Numbered from the stretch's first letter, positions 1 to 14,621 are shown. The stretch is 64,000 bases of DNA from Alitta virens (GCA_932294295.1 OW028580.1:9949374-10013373); one strand, 5' to 3'. Translations and numbers: made by a program. Notes: a model not told the origin generated them from the sequence alone.

Positions 1-3000
1 TTGTTCACACTTTTTTTGGTTTGTTGTTCACACTTTGTTTGTTTGTTGTTCACACATTTTTTGTTTGTTGTTTACACTTTGTTTGTTGTTCACACATTTT
101 TTGGTTTATTGTTCACACTTTGTTTGTTGTTCACACTTTTTTTGGTTTGTTGTTCACACTTTTTTTGTTTGTTGTTCACACTTTTTTTGTTTGTTGTTCA
201 CACTTTTTTTGGTTTATTGTTCACACTTTTTTTGGTTTGTTGTTCACACTTTTTTTGTTTGTTGTTCACACATTTTTTGTTTGTTGTTTACACTTTTTTT
301 GTTTGTTGTTCACACATTTTATGTTTGTTCTTTACACTTTGTTTGTTGTTCACACTTTTTTTGGTTTGTTGTTCACACTTTTTTTGTTGTTCACACTTTG
401 TTTGTTTGTTGTTCACACTTTTTTTGTTTGTTGTTCACACTTTGTTTGTTTGTTGTTCACACATTTTTTGTTTGTTGTTCACACTTTTTTTGGTTTCATG
501 TTCACACTTTGTTTGTTTGTTGTTCACACATTTTTTGTTTGTTGTTTACACTTTTTTTGTTTGTTGTTCACACATTTTTTGGTTTATTGTTCACACTTTG
601 TTTGTTTGTTGTTCACACTTTGTTTGTTTGTTGTTCACACTTTGTTTGTTGTTCACACTTTGTTTGTTTGTTGTTCACACTTTTTTTGTTTGTTGTTCAC
701 ACTTTTTTTGGTTTGTTGTTCACACTTTTTTTGTTTGTTGTTCACACTTTGTTTGTTTGTTGTTCACACTTTGTTTGTTTGTTGTTCACACTTTTTTTGG
801 TTTGTTGTTCACAATTTTTTTGGTTTGTTGTTCACACTTTTTTTGTTTGTTGTGCACACTTTTTTTGTTTGTTGTTCACACTTTTTTTGGTTTATTGTTC
901 ACACTTTTTTTGGTTTGTTGTTCACACTTTTTTTGTTTGTTGTTCACACTTTGTTTGTTGTTCACACTTTGTTTGTTTGTTGTTCACACTTTTTTTGTTT
1001 GTTGTTCACACTTTGTTTGTTTGTTGTTCACACATTTTTTGTTTGTTGTTCACACTTTTTTTGGTTTCTTGTTCACACTTTGTTTGTTTGTTGTTCACAC
1101 ATTGTTTGTTTGTTGTTTACACTTTTTTTGTTTGTTGTTCACACATTTTTTGTTTGTTGTTTACACTTTGTTTGTTGTTCACACTTTTTTTGGTTTGTTG
1201 TTCACACTTTTTTTGGTTTGTTGTTCACACTTTTTTTGGTTTGTTGCTCACACTTTTTTTGGTTTGTTGTTCACACTTTTTTTGGTTTGTTGTTCACACT
1301 TTGTTTGTTTGTTGTTCACACATTTTTTGTTTGTTGTTTACACTTTGTTTGTTGTTCACACATTTTTTGGTTTATTGTTCACACTTTGTTTGTTGTTCAC
1401 ACTTTTTTTGGTTTGTTGTTCACACATTTTTTGGTTTGTTGTTCACACTTTTTTTGGTTTGTTGTTCACACTTTTTTTGGTTTATTGTTCACACTTTTTT
1501 TGGTTTGTTGTTCACACTTTTTTTGTTTGTTGTTCACACTTTGTTTGTTGTTCACACTTTGTTTGTTTGTTGTTCACACTTTTTTTGTTTGTTGTTCACA
1601 CTTTGTTTGTTTGTTGTTCACACATTTTTTGTTTGTTGTTCACACTTTTTTTGGTTTCTTGTTCACACTTTGTTTGTTTGTTGTTCACACATTGTTTGTT
1701 TGTTGTTTACACTTTTTTTGTTTGTTGTTCACACATTTTTTGTTTGTTGTTTACACTTTGTTTGTTGTTCACACTTTTTTTGGTTTGTTGTTCACACTTT
1801 TTTTGGTTTGTTGTTCACACTTTTTTTGGTTTGTTGTTCACACTTTTTTTGTTTGTTGTGCACACTTTTTTTGTTTGTTGTTCACACTTTTTTTGGTTTA
1901 TTGTTCACACTTTTTTTGGTTTGTTGTTCACACTTTTTTTGTTTGTTGTTCACACTTTGTTTGTTGTTCACACTTTGTTTGTTTGTTGTTCACACTTTTT
2001 TTGTTTGTTGTTCACACTTTGTTTGTTTGTTGTTCACACATTTTTTGTTTGTTGTTCACACTTTTTTTGGTTTCTTGTTCACACTTTGTTTGTTTGTTGT
2101 TCACACATTGTTTGTTTGTTGTTTACACTTTTTTTGTTTGTTGTTCACACATTTTTTGTTTGTTGTTTACACTTTGTTTGTTGTTCACACTTTTTTTGGT
2201 TTGTTGTTCACACTTTTTTTGGTTTGTTGTTCACACTTTTTTTGGTTTGTTGCTCACACTTTTTTTGGTTTGTTGTTCACACTTTTTTTGGTTTGTTGTT
2301 CACACTTTGTTTGTTTGTTGTTCACACATTTTTTGTTTGTTGTTTACACTTTGTTTGTTGTTCACACATTTTTTGGTTTATTGTTCACACTTTGTTTGTT
2401 GTTCACACTTTTTTTGGTTTGTTGTTCACACATTTTTTGGTTTGTTGTTCACACTTTTTTTGGTTTGTTGTTCACACTTTTTTTGGTTTATTGTTCACAC
2501 TTTTTTTGGTTTGTTGTTCACACTTTTTTTGTTTGTTGTTCACACTTTGTTTGTTGTTCACACTTTGTTTGTTTGTTGTTCACACTTTTTTTGTTTGTTG
2601 TTCACACTTTGTTTGTTTGTTGTTCACACATTTTTTGTTTGTTGTTCACACTTTTTTTGGTTTCTTGTTCACACTTTGTTTGTTTGTTGTTCACACATTG
2701 TTTGTTTGTTGTTTACACTTTTTTTGTTTGTTGTTCACACATTTTTTGTTTGTTGTTTACACTTTGTTTGTTGTTCACACTTTTTTTGGTTTGTTGTTCA
2801 CACTTTTTTTGGTTTGTTGTTCACACTTTTTTTGGTTTGTTGCTCACACTTTTTTTGGTTTGTTGTTCACACTTTTTTTGGTTTGTTGTTCACACTTTGT
2901 TTGTTTGTTGTTCACACATTTTTTGTTTGTTGTTTACACTTTGTTTGTTGTTCACACATTTTTTCGTTTATTGTTCACACTTTGTTTGTTGTTCACACTT

Positions 3001-5758
3001 TTTTTGGTTTGTTGTTCACACATTTTTTGGTTTGTTGTTCACACTTTTTTTGGTTTGTTGTTCGCACATTTTTTGGTTTGTTGTTCACACTTTTTTTGGT
3101 TTGTTGTTCACACTTTTTTTGGTTTGTTGTTCACACTTTTTTTGTTGTTCACACTTTGTTTGTTTGTTGTTCACACTTTTTTTGGTTTCTTGTTCACACT
3201 TTGTTTGTTTGTTGTTCACACATTTTTTGTTTGTTGTTTACACTTTTTTTGTTTGTTGTTCACACATTTTATGTTTGTTCTTTACACTTTGTTTGTTGTT
3301 CACACTTTTTTTGGTTTGTTGTTCACACTTTTTTTGTTGTTCACACTTTGTTTGTTTGTTGTTCACACTTTTTTTGTTTGTTGTTCACACTTTGTTTGTT
3401 TGTTGTTCACACATTTTTTGTTTGTTGTTCACACTTTTTTTGGTTTCATGTTCACACTTTGTTTGTTTGTTGTTCACACATTTTTTGTTTGTTGTTTACA
3501 CTTTTTTTGTTTGTTGTTCACACATTTTTTGGTTTATTGTTCACACTTTGTTTGTTTGTTGTTCACACTTTGTTTGTTTGTTGTTCACACTTTGTTTGTT
3601 GTTCACACTTTGTTTGTTTGTTGTTCACACTTTTTTTGTTTGTTGTTCACACTTTTTTTGGTTTGTTGTTCACACTTTTTTTGTTTGTTGTTCACACTTT
3701 GTTTGTTGTTCACACTTTGTTTGTTTGTTGTTCACACTTTTTTTGGTTTGTTGTTCACAATTTTTTTGGTTTGTTGTTCACACTTTTTTTGTTTGTTGTG
3801 CACACTTTTTTTGTTTGTTGTTCACACTTTTTTTGGTTTATTGTTCACACTTTTTTTGGTTTGTTGTTCACACTTTTTTTGTTTGTTGTTCACACTTTGT
3901 TTGTTGTTCACACTTTGTTTGTTTGTTGTTCACACTTTTTTTGTTTGTTGTTCACACTTTGTTTGTTTGTTGTTCACACATTTTTTGTTTGTTGTTCACA
4001 CTTTTTTTGGTTTCTTGTTCACACTTTGTTTGTTTGTTGTTCACACATTGTTTGTTTGTTGTTTACACTTTTTTTGTTTGTTGTTCACACATTTTTTGGT
4101 TTATTGTTCACACTTTGTTTGTTGTTCACACTTTTTTTGGTTTGTTGTTCACACATTTTTTGGTTTGTTGTTCACACTTTTTTTGGTTTGTTGTTCGAAC
4201 ATTTTTTGGTTTGTTGTTCACACTTTTTTTGGTTTGTTGTTCACACTTTTTTTGGTTTGTTGTTCACACTTTGTTTGTTTGTTGTTCACACATTTTTTGT
4301 TTGTTGTTTACACTTTTTTTGTTTGTTGTTCACACATTTTATGTTTGTTCTTTACACTTTGTTTGTTGTTCACACTTTTTTTGGTTTGTTGTTCACACTT
4401 TTTTTGGTTTGTTGTTCACACTTTTTTTGGTTTGTTGCTCACACTTTTTTTGGTTTGTTGTTCACACTTTTTTTGGTTTGTTGTTCACACTTTGTTTGTT
4501 TGTTGTTCACACATTTTTTGTTTGTTGTTTACACTTTGTTTGTTGTTCACACATTTTTTGGTTTATTGTTCACACTTTGTTTGTTGTTCACACTTTTTTT
4601 GGTTTGTTGTTCACACATTTTTTGGTTTGTTGTTCACACTTTTTTTGGTTTGTTGTTCGCACATTTTTTGGTTTGTTGTTCACACTTTTTTTGGTTTGTT
4701 GTTCACACTTTTTTTGGTTTGTTGTTCACACTTTTTTTGTTGTTCACACTTTGTTTGTTTGTTGTTCACACTTTTTTTGGTTTCTTGTTCACACTTTGTT
4801 TGTTTGTTGTTCACACATTTTTTGTTTGTTGTTTACACTTTTTTTGTTTGTTGTTCACACATTTTTTGTTTGTTGTTTACACTTTGTTTGTTGTTCACAC
4901 TTTTTTTGGTTTGTTGTTCACACTTTTTTTGGTTTGTTGTTCACACTTTTTTTGGTTTGTTGCTCACACTTTTTTTGGTTTGTTGTTCACACTTTTTTTG
5001 GTTTGTTGTTCACACTTTGTTTGTTTTTCACACATTTTTTGTTTGTTGTTTACACTTTGTTTGTTGTTCACACATTTTTTGGTTTATTGTTCACACTTTG
5101 TTTGTTGTTCACACTTTTTTTGGTTTGTTGTTCACACATTTTTTGGTTTGTTGTTCACACTTTTTTTGGTTTGTTGTTCGCACATTTTTTGGTTTGTTGT
5201 TCACACTTTTTTTGGTTTGTTGTTCACACTTTTTTTGGTTTGTTGTTCACACTTTTTTTGTTGTTCACACTTTGTTTGTTTGTTGTTCACACTTTGTTTG
5301 TTGTTCACACTTTGTTTGTTTGTTGTTCACACTTTTTTTTTTTTTTGTTCACACTTTTTTTGGTTTGTTGTTCACACTTTTTTTGTTTGTTGTTCACACT
5401 TTGTTTGTTGTTCACACTTTGTTTGTTTGTTGTTCACACTTTGTTTGTTTGTTGTTCACACTTTTTTTGTTTGTTGTTCACACTTTGTTTGTTTGTTGTT
5501 CACACATTTTTTGTTTGTTGTTCACACTTTTTTTGGTTTCATGTTCACACTTTGTTTGTTTGTTGTTCACACATTTTTTGTTTGTTGTTTACACTTTTTT
5601 TGTTTGTTGTTCACACATTTTTTGGTTTATTGTTCACACTTTGTTTGTTTGTTGTTCACACTTTGTTTGTTTGTTGTTCACACTTTGTTTGTTGTTCACA
5701 CTTTGTTTGTTTGTTGTTCACACTTTTTTTGTTTGTTGTTCACACTTTTTTTGGTTAG
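1..5758 (+). repeat. HOR block H0 (left-truncated), ends at GGTTAG variant
   Basis: This is the first block, cut by the window edge and closed by the rare GGTTAG monomer (TAG at 5756-5758). It carries an ATTTTATG/GTTC variant monomer at about 316, 3266 and 4336, CACAA-T variants at about 813 and 3753, a GTTCGAAC variant at 4194-4201 and a T14 tract at 5333-5346. All of these recur in the next block at +7608 (before about 4.08 kb) or +7825 (after). Relative to that copy, H0 lacks 217 bp near 4.09 kb. Confidence 0.85.
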
Positions 5759-6378
5759 TTGTTCACACTTTTTTTGTTTGTTGTTCACACTTTGTTTGTT
5801 GTTCACACTTTGTTTGTTTGTTGTTCACACTTTTTTTGTTTGTTGTTCACACTTTGTTTGTTTGTTGTTCACACATTTTTTGTTTGTTGTTCACACTTTT
5901 TTTGGTTTCTTGTTCACACTTTGTTTATTTGTTGTTCACACATTTTTTGTTTGTTGTTTACACTTTTTTTGTTTGTTGTTCACGCATTTTTTGGTTTATT
6001 GTTCACACTTTGTTTGTTTGTTGTTCACACTTTTTTTGGTTTGTTGTTCACACATTTTTTGGTTTGTTGTTCACACTTTTTTTGGTTTGTTGTTCACACT
6101 TTTTTTGGTTTGTTGTTCACACTTTTTTTGGTTTGTTGTTCACACTTTTTTTGGTTTATTGTTCACACTTTTTTTGGTTTGTTGTTCACACTTTTTTTGT
6201 TTGTTGTTCACACTTTGTTTGTTGTTCACACTTTGTTTGTTTGTTGTTCACACTTTTTTTGTTTGTTGTTCACACTTTGTTTGTTTGTTGTTCACACATT
6301 TTTTGTTTGTTGTTCACACTTTTTTTGGTTTCTTGTTCACACTTTGTTTGTTTGTTGTTCACACATTGTTTGTTTGTT
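1..6378 (+). repeat. Segmental copy A1 (pairs with 7609-14203)
   Basis: Base 1 aligns with 7609. The offset is 7608 until about 4.08 kb and 7825 afterwards, through a 217 bp deletion in this copy. Landmarks kept in register include three ATTTTATG/GTTC monomers, GTTCGAAC, T14 and GGTTAG. The match ends at about 6378, where this copy jumps to sequence equivalent to 14622 (a 418 bp deletion). Confidence 0.85.
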
Positions 6379-9300
6379 GTTCACACTTTTTTTGTTGTTC
6401 ACACTTTGTTTGTTTGTTGTTCACACTTTTTTTGGTTTCTTGTTCACACTTTGTTTGTTTGTTGTTCACACATTTTTTGTTTGTTGTTTACACTTTTTTT
6501 GTTTGTTGTTCACACTTTTTTTGGTTTGTTGTTCACACTTTTTTTGTTGTTCACACTTTGTTTGTTTGTTGTTCACACTTTGTTTGTTGTTCACACTTTG
6601 TTTGTTTGTTGTTCACACTTTTTTTTTTTTTGTTCACACTTTTTTTGGTTTGTTGTTCACACTTTTTTTGTTTGTTGTTCACACTTTGTTTGTTGTTCAC
6701 ACTTTGTTTGTTTGTTGTTCACACTTTGTTTGTTTGTTGTTCACACTTTTTTTGTTTGTTGTGCACACTTTTTTTGTTTGTTGTTCACACTTTTTTTGGT
6801 TTATTGTTCACACTTTTTTTGGTTTGTTGTTCACACTTTGTTTGTTTGTTGTTCACACTTTGTTTGTTGTTCACACTTTGTTTGTTTGTTGTTCACACTT
6901 TTTTTGTTTGTTGTTCACACTTTGTTTGTTTGTTGTTCACACATTTTTTGTTTGTTGTTCACACTTTTTTTGGTTTCTTGTTCACACTTTGTTTGTTTGT
7001 TGTTCACACATTGTTTGTTTGTTGTTTACACTTTTTTTGTTTGTTGTTCACACATTTTTTGTTTGTTGTTTACACTTTGTTTGTTGTTCACACTTTTTTT
7101 GGTTTGTTGTTCACACTTTTTTTGGTTTGTTGTTCACACTTTTTTTGGTTTGTTGCTCACACTTTTTTTGGTTTGTTGTTCACACTTTTTTTGGTTTGTT
7201 GTTCACACTTTGTTTGTTTGTTGTTCACACATTTTTTGTTTGTTGTTTACACTTTGTTTGTTGTTCACACATTTTTTGGTTTATTGTTCACACTTTGTTT
7301 GTTGTTCACACTTTTTTTGGTTTGTTGTTCACACATTTTTTGGTTTGTTGTTCACACTTTTTTTGGTTTGTTGTTCGCACATTTTTTGGTTTGTTGTTCA
7401 CACTTTTTTTGGTTTGTTGTTCACACTTTTTTTGGTTTGTTGTTCACACTTTTTTTGTTGTTCACACTTTGTTTGTTTGTTGTTCACACTTTTTTTGGTT
7501 TCTTGTTCACACTTTGTTTGTTTGTTGTTCACACATTTTTTGTTTGTTGTTTACACTTTTTTTGTTTGTTGTTCACACATTTTTTGTTTGTTGTTTACAC
7601 TTTGTTTGTTGTTCACACTTTTTTTGGTTTGTTGTTCACACTTTGTTTGTTTGTTGTTCACACATTTTTTGTTTGTTGTTTACACTTTGTTTGTTGTTCA
7701 CACATTTTTTGGTTTATTGTTCACACTTTGTTTGTTGTTCACACTTTTTTTGGTTTGTTGTTCACACTTTTTTTGTTTGTTGTTCACACTTTTTTTGTTT
7801 GTTGTTCACACTTTTTTTGGTTTATTGTTCACACTTTTTTTGGTTTGTTGTTCACACTTTTTTTGTTTGTTGTTCACACATTTTTTGTTTGTTGTTTACA
7901 CTTTTTTTGTTTGTTGTTCACACATTTTATGTTTGTTCTTTACACTTTGTTTGTTGTTCACACTTTTTTTGGTTTGTTGTTCACACTTTTTTTGTTGTTC
8001 ACACTTTGTTTGTTTGTTGTTCACACTTTTTTTGTTTGTTGTTCACACTTTGTTTGTTTGTTGTTCACACATTTTTTGTTTGTTGTTCACACTTTTTTTG
8101 GTTTCATGTTCACACTTTGTTTGTTTGTTGTTCACACATTTTTTGTTTGTTGTTTACACTTTTTTTGTTTGTTGTTCACACATTTTTTGGTTTATTGTTC
8201 ACACTTTGTTTGTTTGTTGTTCACACTTTGTTTGTTTGTTGTTCACACTTTGTTTGTTGTTCACACTTTGTTTGTTTGTTGTTCACACTTTTTTTGTTTG
8301 TTGTTCACACTTTTTTTGGTTTGTTGTTCACACTTTTTTTGTTTGTTGTTCACACTTTGTTTGTTTGTTGTTCACACTTTGTTTGTTTGTTGTTCACACT
8401 TTTTTTGGTTTGTTGTTCACAATTTTTTTGGTTTGTTGTTCACACTTTTTTTGTTTGTTGTGCACACTTTTTTTGTTTGTTGTTCACACTTTTTTTGGTT
8501 TATTGTTCACACTTTTTTTGGTTTGTTGTTCACACTTTTTTTGTTTGTTGTTCACACTTTGTTTGTTGTTCACACTTTGTTTGTTTGTTGTTCACACTTT
8601 TTTTGTTTGTTGTTCACACTTTGTTTGTTTGTTGTTCACACATTTTTTGTTTGTTGTTCACACTTTTTTTGGTTTCTTGTTCACACTTTGTTTGTTTGTT
8701 GTTCACACATTGTTTGTTTGTTGTTTACACTTTTTTTGTTTGTTGTTCACACATTTTTTGTTTGTTGTTTACACTTTGTTTGTTGTTCACACTTTTTTTG
8801 GTTTGTTGTTCACACTTTTTTTGGTTTGTTGTTCACACTTTTTTTGGTTTGTTGCTCACACTTTTTTTGGTTTGTTGTTCACACTTTTTTTGGTTTGTTG
8901 TTCACACTTTGTTTGTTTGTTGTTCACACATTTTTTGTTTGTTGTTTACACTTTGTTTGTTGTTCACACATTTTTTGGTTTATTGTTCACACTTTGTTTG
9001 TTGTTCACACTTTTTTTGGTTTGTTGTTCACACATTTTTTGGTTTGTTGTTCACACTTTTTTTGGTTTGTTGTTCACACTTTTTTTGGTTTATTGTTCAC
9101 ACTTTTCTTGGTTTGTTGTTCACACTTTTTTTGTTTGTTGTTCACACTTTGTTTGTTGTTCACACTTTGTTTGTTTGTTGTTCACACTTTTTTTGTTTGT
9201 TGTTCACACTTTGTTTGTTTGTTGTTCACACATTTTTTGTTTGTTGTTCACACTTTTTTTGGTTTCTTGTTCACACTTTGTTTGTTTGTTGTTCACACAT

Positions 9301-12300
9301 TGTTTGTTTGTTGTTTACACTTTTTTTGTTTGTTGTTCACACATTTTTTGTTTGTTGTTTACACTTTGTTTGTTGTTCACACTTTTTTTGGTTTGTTGTT
9401 CACACTTTTTTTGGTTTGTTGTTCACACTTTTTTTGGTTTGTTGTTCACACTTTTTTTGTTTGTTGTGCACACTTTTTTTGTTTGTTGTTCACACTTTTT
9501 TTGGTTTATTGTTCACACATTTTTTGGTTTGTTGTTCACACTTTTTTTGTTTGTTGTTCACACTTTGTTTGTTGTTCACACTTTGTTTGTTTGTTGTTCA
9601 CACTTTTTTTGTTTGTTGTTCACACTTTGTTTGTTTGTTGTTCACACATTTTTTGTTTGTTGTTCACACTTTTTTTGGTTTCTTGTTCACACTTTGTTTG
9701 TTTGTTGTTCACACATTGTTTGTTTGTTGTTTACACTTTTTTTGTTTGTTGTTCACACATTTTTTGTTTGTTGTTTACACTTTGTTTGTTGTTCACACTT
9801 TTTTTGGTTTGTTGTTCACACTTTTTTTGGTTTGTTGTTCACACTTTTTTTGGTTTGTTGCTCACACTTTTTTTGGTTTGTTGTTCACACTTTTTTTGGT
9901 TTGTTGTTCACACTTTGTTTGTTTGTTGTTCACACATTTTTTGTTTGTTGTTTACACTTTGTTTGTTGTTCACACATTTTTTGGTTTATTGTTCACACTT
10001 TGTTTGTTGTTCACACTTTTTTTGGTTTGTTGTTCACACATTTTTTGGTTTGTTGTTCACACTTTTTTTGGTTTGTTGTTCACACTTTTTTTGGTTTATT
10101 GTTCACACTTTTTTTGGTTTGTTGTTCACACTTTTTTTGTTTGTTGTTCACACTTTGTTTGTTGTTCACACTTTGTTTGTTTGTTGTTCACACTTTTTTT
10201 GTTTGTTGTTCACACTTTGTTTGTTTGTTGTTCACACATTTTTTGTTTGTTGTTCACACTTTTTTTGGTTTCTTGTTCACACTTTGTTTGTTTGTTGTTC
10301 ACACATTGTTTGTTTGTTGTTTACACTTTTTTTGTTTGTTGTTCACACATTTTTTGTTTGTTGTTTACACTTTGTTTGTTGTTCACACTTTTTTTGGTTT
10401 GTTGTTCACACTTTTTTTGGTTTGTTGTTCACACTTTTTTTGGTTTGTTGCTCACACTTTTTTTGGTTTGTTGTTCACACTTTTTTTGGTTTGTTGTTCA
10501 CACTTTGTTTGTTTGTTATTCACACATTTTTTGTTTGTTGTTTACACTTTGTTTGTTGTTCACACATTTTTTCGTTTATTGTTCACACTTTGTTTGTTGT
10601 TCACACTTTTTTTGGTTTGTTGTTCACACATTTTTTGGTTTGTTGTTCACACTTTTTTTGGTTTGTTGTTCGCACATTTTTTGGTTTGTTGTTCACACTT
10701 TTTTTGGTTTGTTGTTCACACTTTTTTTGGTTTGTTGTTCACACTTTTTTTGTTGTTCACACTTTGTTTGTTTGTTGTTCACACTTTTTTTGGTTTCTTG
10801 TTCACACTTTGTTTGTTTGTTGTTCACACATTTTTTGTTTGTTGTTTACACTTTTTTTGTTTGTTGTTCACACATTTTATGTTTGTTCTTTACACTTTGT
10901 TTGTTGTTCACACTTTTTTTGGTTTGTTGTTCACACTTTTTTTGTTGTTCACACTTTGTTTGTTTGTTGTTCACACTTTTTTTGTTTGTTGTTCACACTT
11001 TGTTTGTTTGTTGTTCACACATTTTTTGTTTGTTGTTCACACTTTTTTTGGTTTCATGTTCACACTTTGTTTGTTTGTTGTTCACACATTTTTTGTTTGT
11101 TGTTTACACTTTTTTTGTTTGTTGTTCACACATTTTTTGGTTTATTGTTCACACTTTGTTTGTTTGTTGTTCACACTTTGTTTGTTTGTTGTTCACACTT
11201 TGTTTGTTGTTCACACTTTGTTTGTTTGTTGTTCACACTTTTTTTGTTTGTTGTTCACACTTTTTTTGGTTTGTTGTTCACACTTTTTTTGTTTGTTGTT
11301 CACACTTTGTTTGTTGTTCACACTTTGTTTGTTTGTTGTTCACACTTTTTTTGGTTTGTTGTTCACAATTTTTTTGGTTTGTTGTTCACACTTTTTTTGT
11401 TTGTTGTGCACACTTTTTTTGTTTGTTGTTCACACTTTTTTTGGTTTATTGTTCACACTTTTTTTGGTTTGTTGTTCACACTTTTTTTGTTTGTTGTTCA
11501 CACTTTGTTTGTTGTTCACACTTTGTTTGTTTGTTGTTCACACTTTTTTTGTTTGTTGTTCACACTTTGTTTGTTTGTTGTTCACACATTTTTTGTTTGT
11601 TGTTCACACTTTTTTTGGTTTCTTGTTCACACTTTGTTTGTTTGTTGTTCACACATTGTTTGTTTGTTGTTTACACTTTTTTTGTTTGTTGTTCACACAT
11701 TTTTTGTTTGTTGTTTACACTTTGTTTGTTGTTCACACTTTTTTTGGTTTGTTGTTCACACTTTTTTTGGTTTGTTGTTCACACTTTTTTTGGTTTGTTG
11801 CTCACACTTTTTTTGGTTTGTTGTTCACACTTTTTTTGGTTTGTTGTTCACACTTTGTTTGTTTGTTGTTCTCACATTTTTTGTTTGTTGTTTACACTTT
11901 GTTTGTTGTTCACACATTTTTTGGTTTATTGTTCACACTTTGTTTGTTGTTCACACTTTTTTTGGTTTGTTGTTCACACATTTTTTGGTTTGTTGTTCAC
12001 ACTTTTTTTGGTTTGTTGTTCGAACATTTTTTGGTTTGTTGTTCACACTTTTTTTGGTTTGTTGTTCACACTTTTTTTGGTTTGTTGTTCACACTTTGTT
12101 TGTTTGTTGTTCACACATTTTTTGTTTGTTGTTTACACTTTTTTTGTTTGTTGTTCACACATTTTATGTTTGTTCTTTACACTTTGTTTGTTGTTCACAC
12201 TTTTTTTGGTTTGTTGTTCACACTTTTTTTGGTTTGTTGTTCACACTTTTTTTGGTTTGTTGCTCACACTTTTTTTGGTTTGTTGTTCACACTTTTTTTG

Positions 12301-13583
12301 GTTTGTTGTTCACACTTTGTTTGTTTGTTGTTCACACATTTTTTGTTTGTTGTTTACACTTTGTTTGTTGTTCACACATTTTTTGGTTTATTGTTCACAC
12401 TTTGTTTGTTGTTCACACTTTTTTTGGTTTGTTGTTCACACATTTTTTGGTTTGTTGTTCACACTTTTTTTGGTTTGTTGTTCGCACATTTTTTGGTTTG
12501 TTGTTCACACTTTTTTTGGTTTGTTGTTCACACTTTTTTTGGTTTGTTGTTCACACTTTTTTTGTTGTTCACACTTTGTTTGTTTGTTGTTCACACTTTT
12601 TTTGGTTTCTTGTTCACACTTTGTTTGTTTGTTGTTCACACATTTTTTGTTTGTTGTTTACACTTTTTTTGTTTGTTGTTCACACATTTTTTGTTTGTTG
12701 TTTACACTTTGTTTGTTGTTCACACTTTTTTTGGTTTGTTGTTCACACTTTTTTTGGTTTGTTGTTCACACTTTTTTTGGTTTGTTGCTCACACTTTTTT
12801 TGGTTTGTTGTTCACACTTTTTTTGGTTTGTTGTTCACACTTTGTTTGTTTTTCACACATTTTTTGTTTGTTGTTTACACTTTGTTTGTTGTTCACACAT
12901 TTTTTGGTTTATTGTTCACACTTTGTTTGTTGTTCACACTTTTTTTGGTTTGTTGTTCACACATTTTTTGGTTTGTTGTTCACACTTTTTTTGGTTTGTT
13001 GTTCGCACATTTTTTGGTTTGTTGTTCACACTTTTTTTGGTTTGTTGTTCACACTTTTTTTGGTTTGTTGTTCACACTTTTTTTGTTGTTCACACTTTGT
13101 TTGTTTGTTGTTCACACTTTGTTTGTTGTTCACACTTTGTTTGTTTGTTGTTCACACTTTTTTTTTTTTTTGTTCACACTTTTTTTGGTTTGTTGTTCAC
13201 ACTTTTTTTGTTTGTTGTTCACACTTTGTTTGTTGTTCACACTTTGTTTGTTTGTTGTTCACACTTTGTTTGTTTGTTGTTCACACTTTTTTTGTTTGTT
13301 GTTCACACTTTGTTTGTTTGTTGTTCACACATTTTTTGTTTGTTGTTCACACTTTTTTTGGTTTCATGTTCACACTTTGTTTGTTTGTTGTTCACACATT
13401 TTTTGTTTGTTGTTTACACTTTTTTTGTTTGTTGTTCACACATTTTTTGGTTTATTGTTCACACTTTGTTTGTTTGTTGTTCACACTTTGTTTGTTTGTT
13501 GTTCACACTTTGTTTGTTGTTCACACTTTGTTTGTTTGTTGTTCACACTTTTTTTGTTTGTTGTTCACACTTTTTTTGGTTAG
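5759..13583 (+). repeat. HOR block H1, 7825 bp between GGTTAG variants
   Basis: It runs from just after the first GGTTAG monomer to the second (TAG 13581-13583). About 170 bp after its start it has a TTTGTTTATTTG variant and about 225 bp after it a CACGCA variant. The CACGCA change is shared only with block H2, which groups H1 and H2 as sister starts. From about 7609 onward it repeats block H0. Its T-tract landmarks are T13 at 6619-6631 and T14 at 13158-13171. Confidence 0.85.
6379..7636 (+). repeat. Segmental copy B1 (pairs with 14622-15880)
   Basis: It matches 14622-15880 at an offset of 8243, or 8244 after the T tract, which is T13 here and T14 there. Its right end overlaps the start of copy A2, so the 1-7636 block and the block from 7609 abut at a junction lying within identical monomers. 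The exact breakpoint cannot be placed. Confidence 0.8.
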
Positions 13584-14203
13584 TTGTTCACACTTTTTTT
13601 GTTTGTTGTTCACACTTTGTTTGTTGTTCACACTTTGTTTGTTTGTTGTTCACACTTTTTTTGTTTGTTGTTCACACTTTGTTTGTTTGTTGTTCACACA
13701 TTTTTTGTTTGTTGTTCACACTTTTTTTGGTTTCTTGTTCACACTTTGTTTATTTGTTGTTCACACATTTTTTGTTTGTTGTTTACACTTTTTTTGTTTG
13801 TTGTTCACGCATTTTTTGGTTTATTGTTCACACTTTGTTTGTTTGTTGTTCACACTTTTTTTGGTTTGTTGTTCACACATTTTTTGGTTTGTTGTTCACA
13901 CTTTTTTTGGTTTGTTGTTCACACTTTTTTTGGTTTGTTGTTCACACTTTTTTTGGTTTGTTGTTCACACTTTTTTTGGTTTATTGTTCACACTTTTTTT
14001 GGTTTGTTGTTCACACTTTTTTTGTTTGTTGTTCACACTTTGTTTGTTGTTCACACTTTGTTTGTTTGTTGTTCACACTTTTTTTGTTTGTTGTTCACAC
14101 TTTGTTTGTTTGTTGTTCACACATTTTTTGTTTGTTGTTCACACTTTTTTTGGTTTCTTGTTCACACTTTGTTTGTTTGTTGTTCACACATTGTTTGTTT
14201 GTT
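7609..14203 (+). repeat. Segmental copy A2 (pairs with 1-6378)
   Basis: This is the fuller partner of copy A1. ATTTTATG/GTTC monomers are at 7924, 10874 and 12161, GTTCGAAC at about 12018-12025, T14 at 13158 and GGTTAG at 13578-13583. It keeps the 217 bp missing from A1. Differences seen include CACACAT for CACACTT near 9517 and TTCTCACA near 11870. Confidence 0.85.
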
Positions 14204-14621
14204 GTTTACACTTTTTTTGTTTGTTGTTCACACATTTTTTGTTTGTTGTTTACACTTTGTTTGTTGTTCACACTTTTTTTGGTTTGTTGTTCACACTTTT
14301 TTTGGTTTGTTGTTCACACTTTTTTTGGTTTGTTGCTCACACTTTTTTTGGTTTGTTGTTCACACTTTTTTTGGTTTGTTGTTCACACTTTGTTTGTTTG
14401 TTGTTCACACATTTTTTGTTTGTTGTTTACACTTTGTTTGTTGTTCACACATTTTTTGGTTTATTGTTCACACTTTGTTTGTTGTTCACACTTTTTTTGG
14501 TTTGTTGTTCACACATTTTTTGGTTTGTTGTTCACACTTTTTTTGGTTTGTTGTTCGCACATTTTTTGGTTTGTTGTTCACACTTTTTTTGGTTTGTTGT
14601 TCACACTTTTTTTGGTTTGTT

